64,000 nucleotides of DNA from Flectobacillus longus. GTDB taxonomy: Bacteria > Bacteroidota > Bacteroidia > Cytophagales > Spirosomataceae. Position 1 is the first letter of the stretch. Every line of letters starts with the position of its first letter. The notes beneath the pieces are model-generated. The model saw only the letters and a program-made list of their open reading frames with translations. It was not told the origin of the DNA and made no database searches. Made by a program: the position numbers and the translations under genes. Below are positions 55,079-63,117 of the stretch, piece after piece. The stretch covers positions 124,001 through 188,000 of the forward strand of contig NZ_JASHIC010000005.1 in the NCBI RefSeq assembly GCF_030056705.1, read 5' to 3'.

Positions 55079-55972
55079 ATGAAAAAATTAGTTCTTTTTA
55101 TTGCGCTACTACCTCTAGTATCGTCTTGCGTAAGCAAGAAAAAGTTTGCTGAGGCACAGGCTAAGCTTGTAGAACTTGAGAAAAGCAGAGACGAAGCTCT
55201 TGCTAAAATTAAATCTGACGCTGCTGATTGCGATAAAAGAGTAGGTGACTTGCGCGCTGACTTGCAATCAAAAGACAATGATTTGAATGCAAAAACTAAA
55301 CAAGTGAAGGATTTGTCAGATCAAGTTGATTACTTGAAGAAGACTAACACAAACTTGTTAGATCGTTTGTCTGACTTGTCAGTGGTAAGTAAATCTGGTG
55401 CTGAAAGCATTAAGAAATCTTTGGATGCGTTGAACGATCAAAGCAAGTATATCCAAAACTTGAACTCTTCTATCCAACGCAAAGACTCTATCAACTTGGC
55501 ATTGGTAATGAGCTTGAAACGTTCATTGGCTGATGTTAACGATGATGATGTAACTGTTGAAGTGAAGAAAGGTGTTGTTTACATCTCTATCTCTGACAAA
55601 ATGTTGTTCCGTTCTGGTTCATCAGAAATCAATGCAAAAGCTGAAGCTGTGTTAGAGAAAGTAGCTAAAGTTGTAAACGATCACAAAGAGCTTGACATCT
55701 TGGTAGAAGGCCACACTGATAGTGTACCTATCTCTACAGACTGTGTGAAAGATAACTGGGATTTGAGTGCTAAACGCGCTACTTCTGTTGTTCGTTTGTT
55801 GCAATCTAAATTTAGCGTTGCTCCTGAACGTATGACTGCTGGTGGTCGTTCAGAATACTCTCCAAAAGAAAACAATGATAACTCTGCTGGTCGTAAGTTG
55901 AACCGTAGAACTGAAATTATCGTAACTCCTAAATTGGATCAATTCTTCCAATTGTTGACTAACGGTAAATAA
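55079..55972 (+). CDS. OmpA-family lipoprotein
   Basis: The 297-residue protein has a lipoprotein signal peptide (MKKLVLFIALLPLVSSCVSKKK; the Cys after VSS is the lipidation site). A coiled-coil region of about 120 residues (EAQAKLVELEKSRDEALAK and on) separates it from the C-terminal OmpA domain, which has LVEGHTDSVPI, LSAKRATSVVRLLQ and GRKLNRRTEIIV, the peptidoglycan-binding parts. It probably links the outer membrane to the cell wall. Codon use is regular and similar to other highly expressed genes here. A strong terminator follows. Confidence 0.92.
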   Translation: MKKLVLFIALLPLVSSCVSKKKFAEAQAKLVELEKSRDEALAKIKSDAADCDKRVGDLRADLQSKDNDLNAKTKQVKDLSDQVDYLKKTNTNLLDRLSDLSVVSKSGAESIKKSLDALNDQSKYIQNLNSSIQRKDSINLALVMSLKRSLADVNDDDVTVEVKKGVVYISISDKMLFRSGSSEINAKAEAVLEKVAKVVNDHKELDILVEGHTDSVPISTDCVKDNWDLSAKRATSVVRLLQSKFSVAPERMTAGGRSEYSPKENNDNSAGRKLNRRTEIIVTPKLDQFFQLLTNGK

Positions 55973-55987
55973 TTTTAATTACCATGT

Positions 55988-56020
55988 AAAAAGGGTTGGA
56001 AGTGATTCCAACCCTTTTTT
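55988..56020 (+). terminator. Terminator of the OmpA lipoprotein gene
   Basis: A 14-base stem (AAAAAGGGTTGGAA and complement) with a GTGA loop, then a run of T, 15 bases after the stop. Confidence 0.9.
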
Positions 56021-56238
56021 ATTTTTGTATGATTAGGTAACAATGCAAAATGAGATTGAATTGTTGGGCCTTCAGAAATCAGCTATGAACACTTGAAAAA
56101 TACTTATTTCCCAAGAAACATGTTTACAGCTAAGTGCCTATTGCAGGTAAAATTATAGCTGTCATATTTTGATACTATCCTTCTGATTGTAAGAACCTCA
56201 ATTAACAAATATACTAACCAATACCAATAACATCTTGA

Positions 56239-57138
56239 TTACAAAAGCGCTGCACCAAAAACGCCAGCACTATCACCTAACAATGGTTTTACGATAGGCG
56301 TTGTGATTTTTTTATCATTAAAAATATATTTCTTAATTCGCTCATATCCTTCTGTGTAAAGCAAATCAATATTTCCTACACCACCACCAATCACAATTAA
56401 GTTAGGGTCTAAAACATTGGTCAATGTAGAAATCGCACGACCAAAATATTCAAGTAGTCTCTCGATAGTTGCAGTAGCGACTGGGTCGATACCTGCCTCG
56501 TGGCGTTCAAGTATTTCTTTGAGTTTTAATGGTTTTTCTGCATTATCGGCATAATACTTTTCCAATGCAGGACCAGCAATGACTTTTTCGACACAACCTG
56601 ATTTGCCACAATAACATGGTTCACCATTTTCTTCAAGGATATTATGCCCCCATTCACCACCAATGCCGTGTTGACCTCCAATTACTTTTCCATGAACCAC
56701 TAATCCACCACCGACACCTGTACCCATGATGACACCAAATACTACTTCTGCATTAGGATAGTCTTTACCTGCACCCATCAAAGCTTCTGCAAGTGCAAAG
56801 CAGTTGGCATCATTAGCAAGTTTGACTGGTATGCCCAACACCGCTTCGAGATCCTTATTCATAGGATTTCCATTCATGCAAACCGTATTACAGTTTTTCA
56901 TAGTTTGAGTAGCGGGATCAAGAACACCAGGTGTGGCAAAGCCAATTTTCTGAGGTCTTTCGCCAAGTTCATCGGCTACTAAATCGACTAATTTTTTGAT
57001 TTGAGAAATAATATGCTCATATCCTTTGTCTGCTTCGGTCGGAATCCTCTTACGAATCAACACATTCATATTATCACTGCTCTCTAGTACAGCACATTCG
57101 ATTTTGGTTCCGCCCAAATCAATACCCCAAAGTTTCAT
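56239..57138 (-). CDS. ROK family sugar kinase
   Basis: The 299-residue protein starts MKLWGIDLGGTKIECAV, the ATP-binding phosphate-1 motif. It has the ROK zinc site CYCGKSGCVE (C-x-C-G-x2-G-C-x-E) and the following histidine in GIGGEWGHNI. ROK kinases phosphorylate glucose, fructose, N-acetylglucosamine or N-acetylmannosamine at the expense of ATP. The substrate cannot be set by eye. There is no DNA-binding domain, so it is a kinase rather than a ROK repressor. It is transcribed alone on the minus strand. Confidence 0.92.
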   Translation of the reverse strand: MKLWGIDLGGTKIECAVLESSDNMNVLIRKRIPTEADKGYEHIISQIKKLVDLVADELGERPQKIGFATPGVLDPATQTMKNCNTVCMNGNPMNKDLEAVLGIPVKLANDANCFALAEALMGAGKDYPNAEVVFGVIMGTGVGGGLVVHGKVIGGQHGIGGEWGHNILEENGEPCYCGKSGCVEKVIAGPALEKYYADNAEKPLKLKEILERHEAGIDPVATATIERLLEYFGRAISTLTNVLDPNLIVIGGGVGNIDLLYTEGYERIKKYIFNDKKITTPIVKPLLGDSAGVFGAALL

Positions 57139-57442
57139 TTTCTTAAATTTGTTAGAATAATTAGTTTAGATAGAAATTGAGTAATAGTCATTGTTAATAG
57201 CTAAGTATGAGTTGAATTATGAATTAATAGTATAGGAAGGAAAAACTATCTATTTCGGATATCGGATTGTGGAAATGTAACTTACTTTTTAAATTAAATT
57301 TTGTAAAAAATAACGGTATAATTCCATACTTCCGAAATCAGAAATCCAAAATCTGCGATAGCTTGAAATCCTTCGTACACTAACTACTAACTCACAATTC
57401 ATCACTCAAAACTCAGCATTAATACTAATGAAGCTCTTTCGA
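57139..57442. repeat. Intergenic palindromic repeat region, 304 bases
   Basis: TAAGTATGAGTTGAATTATGA (within 57191-57230) and CACAATTCATCACTCAAAAC (within 57391-57425) belong to the same family as 17394-17500 and 62901-62925. In between lies TTTCGGATATCGGATT (57258-57275) with CCGAAATCAGAAATCC (57332-57350), a second repeat type that recurs near 60228-60300. No gene is seen. Confidence 0.6.
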
Positions 57443-58372
57443 TTATCTTCTGTTGTCGTCGTCATCCATCATCGACAGATAACTCATATAACGACTTGCT
57501 GCTATTTTGCCCTCTCCAACAGCTTCGATTACAGCACATTTGGGTTCATTGATATGCTGACAATTGTTGAATTTACATTCTCCCATGAGCGCTCGCATTT
57601 CTGGGAAGAAATGAGAAAGTTCTTCTTTTTCAATATCAATGAGTCCTAATTCTTTAATGCCTGGCGTATCGATGATAAATGAATTGTCTGCTAGCTCAAA
57701 CATGGTGGCAAAGGTAGTTGTATGAACTCCTTTGTTGGCAAAATTGGAAATCTCTGAGGTTTTCAAGTCCAAATGTGGAGCGATTTTATTAACCAACGTT
57801 GACTTGCCTACACCCGAATGACCTGAAACTAAAGAGATTTTGTCTTTCAATAATTCTCTGAAACCTTCTATTCCAATATTTTCTGGTACAGATGTGAAGA
57901 TACACGGATAGCCTATTTCTTCGTACATTGCTGCCATATCTGCAAGCTCATCTTTTTCTTCTTCCGAAAGTAAATCTACCTTATTGAAAACAATCGTTAC
58001 TGGAATCCTGAATGATTCTGCTGAGACTAAAAAACGGTCAATAAAGCCCTGTGATGTTCTAGGATAATTAAGCGTAGCAATAATAACCGCTTGGTCAAGA
58101 TTGGCAGCCAAAATATGCCCTTGAGCAGTTTTGTGTACCGATTTACGAATGATATAATTTTCTCTTTGTTCAATTTCGTAGATAATCACCGTATTTTCAA
58201 CGGTATCTTCGATAGTGAACATTACTCTGTCGCCTACAGCGAGTGGGTTTGAAGTTTGAAGTCCTTTGATTTTGAACTTACCCTTCAAACGACCTTTCCA
58301 GACGTGCTTGTCTGAGTCGGCCATTACCTCGTACCATGAGCCAGTTGAGCGTATGACTAATCCTCTGTGCAT
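57443..58372 (-). CDS. rsgA: RsgA, small ribosomal subunit GTPase
   Basis: The 309-residue circularly permuted GTPase has an N-terminal OB-fold (residues 1-75), then the GTPase motifs in the order G4 (FNKVDLL), G1 (SGHSGVGKST), G3 (DTPGI), and a C-terminal zinc-binding region CKFNNCQHINEPKCAV with the Cys-x(n)-Cys-His-Cys ligands. RsgA aids late maturation of the 30S subunit. All motifs are intact. It lies in the same direction as kdtA, 66 bases downstream of it. Confidence 0.95.
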   Translation of the reverse strand: MHRGLVIRSTGSWYEVMADSDKHVWKGRLKGKFKIKGLQTSNPLAVGDRVMFTIEDTVENTVIIYEIEQRENYIIRKSVHKTAQGHILAANLDQAVIIATLNYPRTSQGFIDRFLVSAESFRIPVTIVFNKVDLLSEEEKDELADMAAMYEEIGYPCIFTSVPENIGIEGFRELLKDKISLVSGHSGVGKSTLVNKIAPHLDLKTSEISNFANKGVHTTTFATMFELADNSFIIDTPGIKELGLIDIEKEELSHFFPEMRALMGECKFNNCQHINEPKCAVIEAVGEGKIAASRYMSYLSMMDDDDNRR

Positions 58373-58438
58373 ATATTAAATCGTAAGAAAAGTAATGCAT
58401 TCGAAACGTATTTCTTCTTGCAATTACTTTTCAGTGAG

Positions 58439-59722
58439 TCACTTATTCGTTGTTTGAATAAGATTTTTTACAAAATTGATAATGGTTTGAGTGCTTCCAA
58501 TATTACTTTTAACATAGGTTAAAATCTTGTCAGAAACCTCTTTTCGTTTGTTGAAATCTTGATATAAACTGGTGAAAATACTTTCAAAAGTTTGAGTGTT
58601 ATCAATTACCTGAGCACCTCCTATGGAAATTAAATCCATGGCCTCTTGGAATTTTGTATATACGTTATTTCCAAAGAAAATCGGAAGTCCAAACGTTGCT
58701 GCTTCGAGCGTATTATGTAAACCTTTACCATAAGCTCCTCCAATCCAAGCATAATCGGCGTATTGATAAAGCGATGAAAGCATTCCTATATTATCGATAA
58801 ATAGTACTTCGGCGTTACTCAGTTCTTTACCATTCATAGCTTCAGAATAGCGAATATTTGGCTTTTTGAGCTGTTTTTGCCACTGTACTATTTCCTCTGG
58901 GTGAATTTCGTGTGGCGCAATGATTACCTTTAAAGGATGTGCAAAGCTATTGATAAGAGGACAAATTACCTCAAAATCTTGTTGCCAGCATGAGCCAACA
59001 ATTAAAGTTTGAGTATCGTTTTTAAACTGTTCTGCAATAGGAATTACTCTTTTGTTTTGAGCAATTTGAGTAACTCGATCAAAGCGGGTATCGCCTGCGA
59101 TACTTACATTTTCTTGAATTTGAATACCTGCCAAAAGAGAAGCCGACTTTTCATTTTGTACAAAAATATGACTTAACAATCGTAAAATACTACGATTGAA
59201 TTCACCATAAGATTTAAAGTAAACCTGATTTTCTCTAAATATAGTCGAAAATGAAATACTTGGAATGTTGGCTTGTTTGAGACAATTCAGGTAGTTATAC
59301 CAAAACTCATACTTTACAAAGAATGCCACCGTGGGATTAATAAGTTCCAAAAAGCGCTTAGCATTACTTGGAGTATCGGCTGGAAGGTAACAAATAAAAT
59401 CTGCCCCTTCGTAATTTTTTCTAATCTCGTATCCAGAAGGGGAGAAGAAGGTTAGTAATATGTGATGATTGGGAAATTCTTTTTTGTAAGCTTCAATCAC
59501 AGGACGACCTTGCTCGAATTCCCCCAAACTTGCACAATGAAACCATGCAATAGAAAGTGGGCTTTGTGATTTTTGACGAGCTTGTGTTAGTTGATATTCG
59601 AGTTTTTCGAAAAGTCCCTCTCGACCCTTGAGCCATAGCTGAGCCTTTTGATTGAAAGGACTTACCAGACGAATTAGCCATTGATACAGCTCAATCGATA
59701 AATTATATAGTACTTTTGCCAA
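58439..59722 (-). CDS. kdtA: KDO transferase (3-deoxy-D-manno-octulosonic acid transferase)
   Basis: The 427-residue glycosyltransferase has an N-terminal membrane-anchoring helix (ELYQWLIRLVSPFN). It carries CASLGEFEQGRPV, which holds the glutamate of the WaaA/KdtA active site, and the C-terminal nucleotide-sugar part GGAYGKGLHNTLEAATFGLPIFFG. It transfers KDO from CMP-KDO to lipid A, a core step of LPS synthesis. It precedes rsgA on the minus strand and may be co-transcribed with it. Confidence 0.93.
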   Translation of the reverse strand: MAKVLYNLSIELYQWLIRLVSPFNQKAQLWLKGREGLFEKLEYQLTQARQKSQSPLSIAWFHCASLGEFEQGRPVIEAYKKEFPNHHILLTFFSPSGYEIRKNYEGADFICYLPADTPSNAKRFLELINPTVAFFVKYEFWYNYLNCLKQANIPSISFSTIFRENQVYFKSYGEFNRSILRLLSHIFVQNEKSASLLAGIQIQENVSIAGDTRFDRVTQIAQNKRVIPIAEQFKNDTQTLIVGSCWQQDFEVICPLINSFAHPLKVIIAPHEIHPEEIVQWQKQLKKPNIRYSEAMNGKELSNAEVLFIDNIGMLSSLYQYADYAWIGGAYGKGLHNTLEAATFGLPIFFGNNVYTKFQEAMDLISIGGAQVIDNTQTFESIFTSLYQDFNKRKEVSDKILTYVKSNIGSTQTIINFVKNLIQTTNK

Positions 59723-59893
59723 TGCGTTTTAGAATTGTATCATGAAATTTGAATCAAATTTACTAGGATTTCGTTTAGCAATAAAACAATTATAAAAGAC
59801 AAACAACAAAAATACCATAATCCTTGATAGAAAAATGATAATTAGGTCATAGATAGGTTATCATTTTGGTATCAGTAACACATATTTTACCCC

Positions 59894-60229
59894 ATGAACT
59901 GGAATCAATTAACCACAGTAGAGCAATTACAAGCCATTAAAGAAGAGTCATTTAATCAACCAGTGTTGATTTTTAAACATAGTACTCGTTGTTCAATTTC
60001 ATCTACAGCCTTAAGTCGTGTTGAGCGTAATTGGAAACAAGAAGCGGTTGGCGAATTAAAGCCTTATTATTTGGATTTGATTGCTAATAGACCTATATCA
60101 AATGCTATCGTAGAAGAATTTGGAGTAGAGCATCAGTCGCCACAAGTGATTCTAATCAAGGACGGAGCAAGTGTGTATGATGCTTCACACTTTGATATTC
60201 GTTTTGAAGAAATTGCAGAAACAGTCTAA
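59894..60229 (+). CDS. ytxJ: YtxJ, bacillithiol-system redox protein
   Basis: The 111-residue thioredoxin-fold protein has a single active-site cysteine (C33 in KHSTRCSISS). It belongs to the YtxJ family (PF11009), which is linked to bacillithiol. The cis-proline segment EHQSPQVILIKDG fits. In the cytoplasm it would act as a monothiol bacilliredoxin. It supports, with the CGC bacilliredoxin at 20358, the reading that this bacterium uses bacillithiol. It stands alone and has a clear terminator. Confidence 0.93.
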   Translation: MNWNQLTTVEQLQAIKEESFNQPVLIFKHSTRCSISSTALSRVERNWKQEAVGELKPYYLDLIANRPISNAIVEEFGVEHQSPQVILIKDGASVYDASHFDIRFEEIAETV

Positions 60230-60301
60230 CGATTTCGGATTGACGATTAGAAATTAAATGGCTTTTGAGTTTAATCTTTGCAAATCGCTGACATCAGAAA
60301 T

Positions 60302-60344
60302 TATAAAGGCTACCTAATGCAAATAGGTAGCCTTTATAGTTTTT
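60302..60344 (+). terminator. Terminator of the ytxJ gene
   Basis: A 15-base stem (TATAAAGGCTACCTA and complement) with a 7-base loop and a run of T. A repeat-like stretch (ATTTCGGATTGACGATT, 60231-60250) lies between it and the stop. Confidence 0.85.
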
Positions 60345-60455
60345 ATACCAAAAATATTTGGGTAAAATGGATGAATTTCTTTGAAAATTAGGCAAGTATG
60401 CCCTAAGAATACTTTCTAATAACGGCTACACTGCTAACAAATAACATTCATTTAC

Positions 60456-60869
60456 CTATAGCCACTGAATATCAATTACTTGTTCAACCTCTGGATGAAG
60501 GCTCAACGATACAGGGCATTTGTGAGCTGTATTTTCTAATTTTTTAATATGTGCATCGTCCAAGGCAACATTTGTCTTCATTTTCAGGTTAATCTCTAAG
60601 CGAGCGATTCTGCGCGGAGGTGTTTGAGACATAATTTTGGTAACCTCAACCTCCGAGCCAGCTAATTCAATACCATCTCTTTGGGCAACGATTGCCATCG
60701 TTGTAAGCATACAAGTCCCCGTGGCAGTAGCTACCAAGTCGGTTGGAGAAAATGCTTCGCCTTTGCCCATGTTGTCGGTAGGAGCATCGGTAATGAGCTG
60801 ATTGCCTGATTGTAAGTGAGTAGACTCTGTACGAAGTTCTCCAAGGTAAGTTGTTTTTACTGTGGGCAT
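60456..60869 (-). CDS. OsmC family peroxidase-like protein
   Basis: The ATG at 60869 (MPTVKTTYLGELRTES) is chosen over the one at 60935, since it matches the usual family start (137 residues). The two active-site cysteines are visible in ATGTCMLTTMA and HKCPVSLSLH, as in OsmC and Ohr peroxidases that reduce organic hydroperoxides. It is cytoplasmic. It is transcribed alone on the minus strand. Confidence 0.92.
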   Translation of the reverse strand: MPTVKTTYLGELRTESTHLQSGNQLITDAPTDNMGKGEAFSPTDLVATATGTCMLTTMAIVAQRDGIELAGSEVEVTKIMSQTPPRRIARLEINLKMKTNVALDDAHIKKLENTAHKCPVSLSLHPEVEQVIDIQWL

Positions 60870-61098
60870 ATTAATAGAGTTGTTATGATGATTGTAAGAA
60901 AAAGGTAATTTTAATTGAAAATAACCAAGCTCCAAAATAAATTGCTTTATATTTCGTATTGCTTAAGAAGCATTGGCTTTTGTTTTTCTTGAATACAAAG
61001 GTCAATATTTGTATTACCGAAATTTCCTGTTTACTTTTCCTAAAATTACTCAAAAACCTTGATTTTTGATGATTTTAGGCTAAAATGAAAAGTTTATC

Positions 61099-61932
61099 GT
61101 GAAAAAAACTACCCAATATTTAGCAATGAGTTTACTGTTGATGGCTTGGTCAAATTTGTCACAAGCGCAACGTAGAAATACTCCTGCCAACACAACAACA
61201 ACAACAACAACAACAACCAAGTCTGCAGCGCCTAACCGTGCGCCTTCTGCCAAACCTAAAAAAGAGGTGGATGAAGAAAACTTTAACTCGATTTTCTCGG
61301 TGGGAATCACTACCAATACCAATTCTGGATTGTTGGGCGGTTTTATGGTACGCAAAGAAATCGTTATCGACAATGGTGCGGCACGTAGACAGATGCACTA
61401 TTTCAACGTCGAATTGGTGAATGTAGATAATTACCAAGAAAGTACACTTCATGCTGGAGGCAACGGCTCAGGTTATGCTTATGGCAAAAAGAATTACTTG
61501 TTTGCTTTACGCCCGCAGTACGGTCGTGAAATAAGCTTGTTCCGAAAGTCTTCAGATGGAGGTATCAATGTCAACGGATTTATCGCTGCTGGACCAACAC
61601 TTGGTTTCTTGAAGCCGTATTACGTAGATGTGTACTACGGAAGAGGCTATTTGGTAAGCGAACCTTATGATCCTAATGTTCATTCTATCAATAATATTGC
61701 TGGAAGTGGAGGCTTTTTTAAAGGATTTGGTAATATGAAATTTACACCAGGAATCAATATCAAAGCTGGTTTGAATTTTGAGCTAGATGCTTTCCGTCAG
61801 AGCAACATTAGCCTTGAAGTGGGCTTTTTAGCTGATATTTATAGCAAAAAGGTAGAAATTATGGCACTTTCTGATAATCAAAGTGTCTTTACTTCGGGAT
61901 ATTTGACAATTTTCTTCGGGGGTAAAAAGTAA
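61099..61932 (+). CDS. Predicted outer-membrane beta-barrel protein upstream of lipA
   Basis: The 277-residue protein starts at a GTG (61099) with a signal peptide (MKKTTQYLAMSLLLMAWSNLSQAQ). Then comes a run of nine Thr encoded by eight ACA and one ACC codon (61192-61218), a Pro/Lys-rich linker, and a beta-strand-rich body (FNSIFSVGITTNTNSGLLGG; SLEVGFLADIYSKKVEI; FTSGYLTIFFGGKK). The C-terminal aromatic end fits an outer-membrane barrel. The function is unknown. It is directly upstream of lipA with a 90-base gap and may be co-transcribed. Confidence 0.8.
   Translation: MKKTTQYLAMSLLLMAWSNLSQAQRRNTPANTTTTTTTTTKSAAPNRAPSAKPKKEVDEENFNSIFSVGITTNTNSGLLGGFMVRKEIVIDNGAARRQMHYFNVELVNVDNYQESTLHAGGNGSGYAYGKKNYLFALRPQYGREISLFRKSSDGGINVNGFIAAGPTLGFLKPYYVDVYYGRGYLVSEPYDPNVHSINNIAGSGGFFKGFGNMKFTPGINIKAGLNFELDAFRQSNISLEVGFLADIYSKKVEIMALSDNQSVFTSGYLTIFFGGKK
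61192..61218 (+). repeat. ACA trinucleotide microsatellite within a gene
   Basis: Eight ACA repeats followed by ACC encode a poly-Thr stretch after the signal peptide. Changes in copy number would keep the frame and vary only linker length. Confidence 0.9.
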
Positions 61933-62022
61933 GTTCGTATTTTTGCACATTGTTGAATCAAAAATAGGGTAGAGTTTGTTAGAAGTATAGATTACTTTTT
62001 CAACATACCTCAATTTATTGTA

Positions 62023-62898
62023 ATGATAGAACTTCCAGTAGTAGCTCCTAGTGCTACCAAGCATAACAAAAAACCAGATTGGTTGAGAGTAAAATTGCCA
62101 ATCGGTAAAGAATACGCAAAAGTTCGTAGTATTGTCGACGAATATAAGCTACATACCATCTGTCAATCAGGGAATTGTCCAAATATGGGCGAGTGTTGGG
62201 GAGCAGGTACGGCTACTTTTATGATTTTGGGTAATGTTTGTACTCGTTCATGTACATTTTGTGCGGTGGCTACTGGTCGTCCAAACGAATATGATGCTGA
62301 TGAGCCACGCCGTGTAGCTGAGGCTATTAAGTTGATGGGAGTAAAGCACGCTGTTATTACTTCAGTAAACCGTGACGAATTGAAAGACCGTGGCGCTGAA
62401 ATTTGGTATCAGACTGTAGTGCAGGTAAAACAAGAGTCTCCAACAACTACCATCGAAACGCTGATTCCAGATACTAAAGGTAATTGGGATGCCCTATATC
62501 GTATGATTGAAGGTGGACAAGAGGTGGTTTCGCATAACATGGAAACGGTTGAGCGCTTGTATCGCAATGTTCGTCCTCAGGCAAAATATGCGCGTAGTTT
62601 GGAACAAACTAAACGTACCAAAGAATTTGGTAAACGTACCAAAACTGGTATTATGTTAGGTTTGGGAGAAACTAAAGAAGAGGTTTTTAAAGCGATGGAC
62701 GATTTAGTGGAAAATGGCTTAGACGTTTTGACTTTGGGACAATACTTACAACCAACTAAAATGCACCATGAGGTAATTGAGTGGATTCACCCAGATACTT
62801 TTGCCATGTATAAAGAAGAAGGTTTGAAAAGAGGTATCCAGTATGTTGAGTCGGGTGCATTGGTTCGTTCAAGCTATCATGCAGAAAGACATATCTAA
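62023..62898 (+). CDS. lipA: Lipoyl synthase
   Basis: The 291-residue radical SAM enzyme has both Fe-S cluster sites: the auxiliary cluster cysteines C47, C52 and C58 ([16 protein letters not shown]) and the radical SAM cysteines C73, C77 and C80 (CTRSCTFC). The conserved C-terminal [10 protein letters not shown] serine motif is present. It inserts two sulfur atoms to make lipoyl groups on 2-oxoacid dehydrogenases, and so depends on Fe-S clusters from the suf system. All key residues are intact. Confidence 0.96.
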   Translation: MIELPVVAPSATKHNKKPDWLRVKLPIGKEYAKVRSIVDEYKLHTICQSGNCPNMGECWGAGTATFMILGNVCTRSCTFCAVATGRPNEYDADEPRRVAEAIKLMGVKHAVITSVNRDELKDRGAEIWYQTVVQVKQESPTTTIETLIPDTKGNWDALYRMIEGGQEVVSHNMETVERLYRNVRPQAKYARSLEQTKRTKEFGKRTKTGIMLGLGETKEEVFKAMDDLVENGLDVLTLGQYLQPTKMHHEVIEWIHPDTFAMYKEEGLKRGIQYVESGALVRSSYHAERHI

Positions 62899-62900
62899 GT

Positions 62901-62930
62901 ATTAGTGCTGAATTATGAGTTGTGATTTTT
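62901..62930. repeat. Copy of the interspersed repeat after lipA
   Basis: Bases 62904-62925 match the inverse of 17644-17665 in 21 of 22 positions. It lies just after the lipA stop. Confidence 0.6.
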
Positions 62931-63009
62931 TAATATTTCATGACTTTTATAGGTAATAACAATTGAACTATTGACCTAATTTTGATGGTTCAAGAACTAG
63001 ATAAAATAG

Positions 63010-63040
63010 AAAAGCTTTACCTTCGGGTAAGGCTTTTTTT
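63010..63040 (+). terminator. Terminator of the lipA gene
   Basis: A stem of 12 pairs (one G-T) closed by a C(TTCG)G tetraloop, followed by a run of T. An efficient, very stable type of terminator. Confidence 0.92.
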
Positions 63041-63117
63041 ATTCATACTCCTGTAGTCAGCCAAGAAATATCTAAACAAAGCCACCTTCTTCAAGTTACT
63101 AAAAGAAAACGTTATCC

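Noticed and set aside
56042..56057. 16-base match (AATGCAAAATGAGATT) to the start of the AraC gene at 28127-28142, with CCTTCAGA further on in both
   Set aside because: In an AT-rich 64 kb window one 16-base match can arise by chance, and the following sequences do not align as a gene relic.
57139..57442. Possible CRISPR-like repeats
   Set aside because: The repeats are imperfect palindromes with unequal spacing and no spacers of constant length; no cas gene is near.
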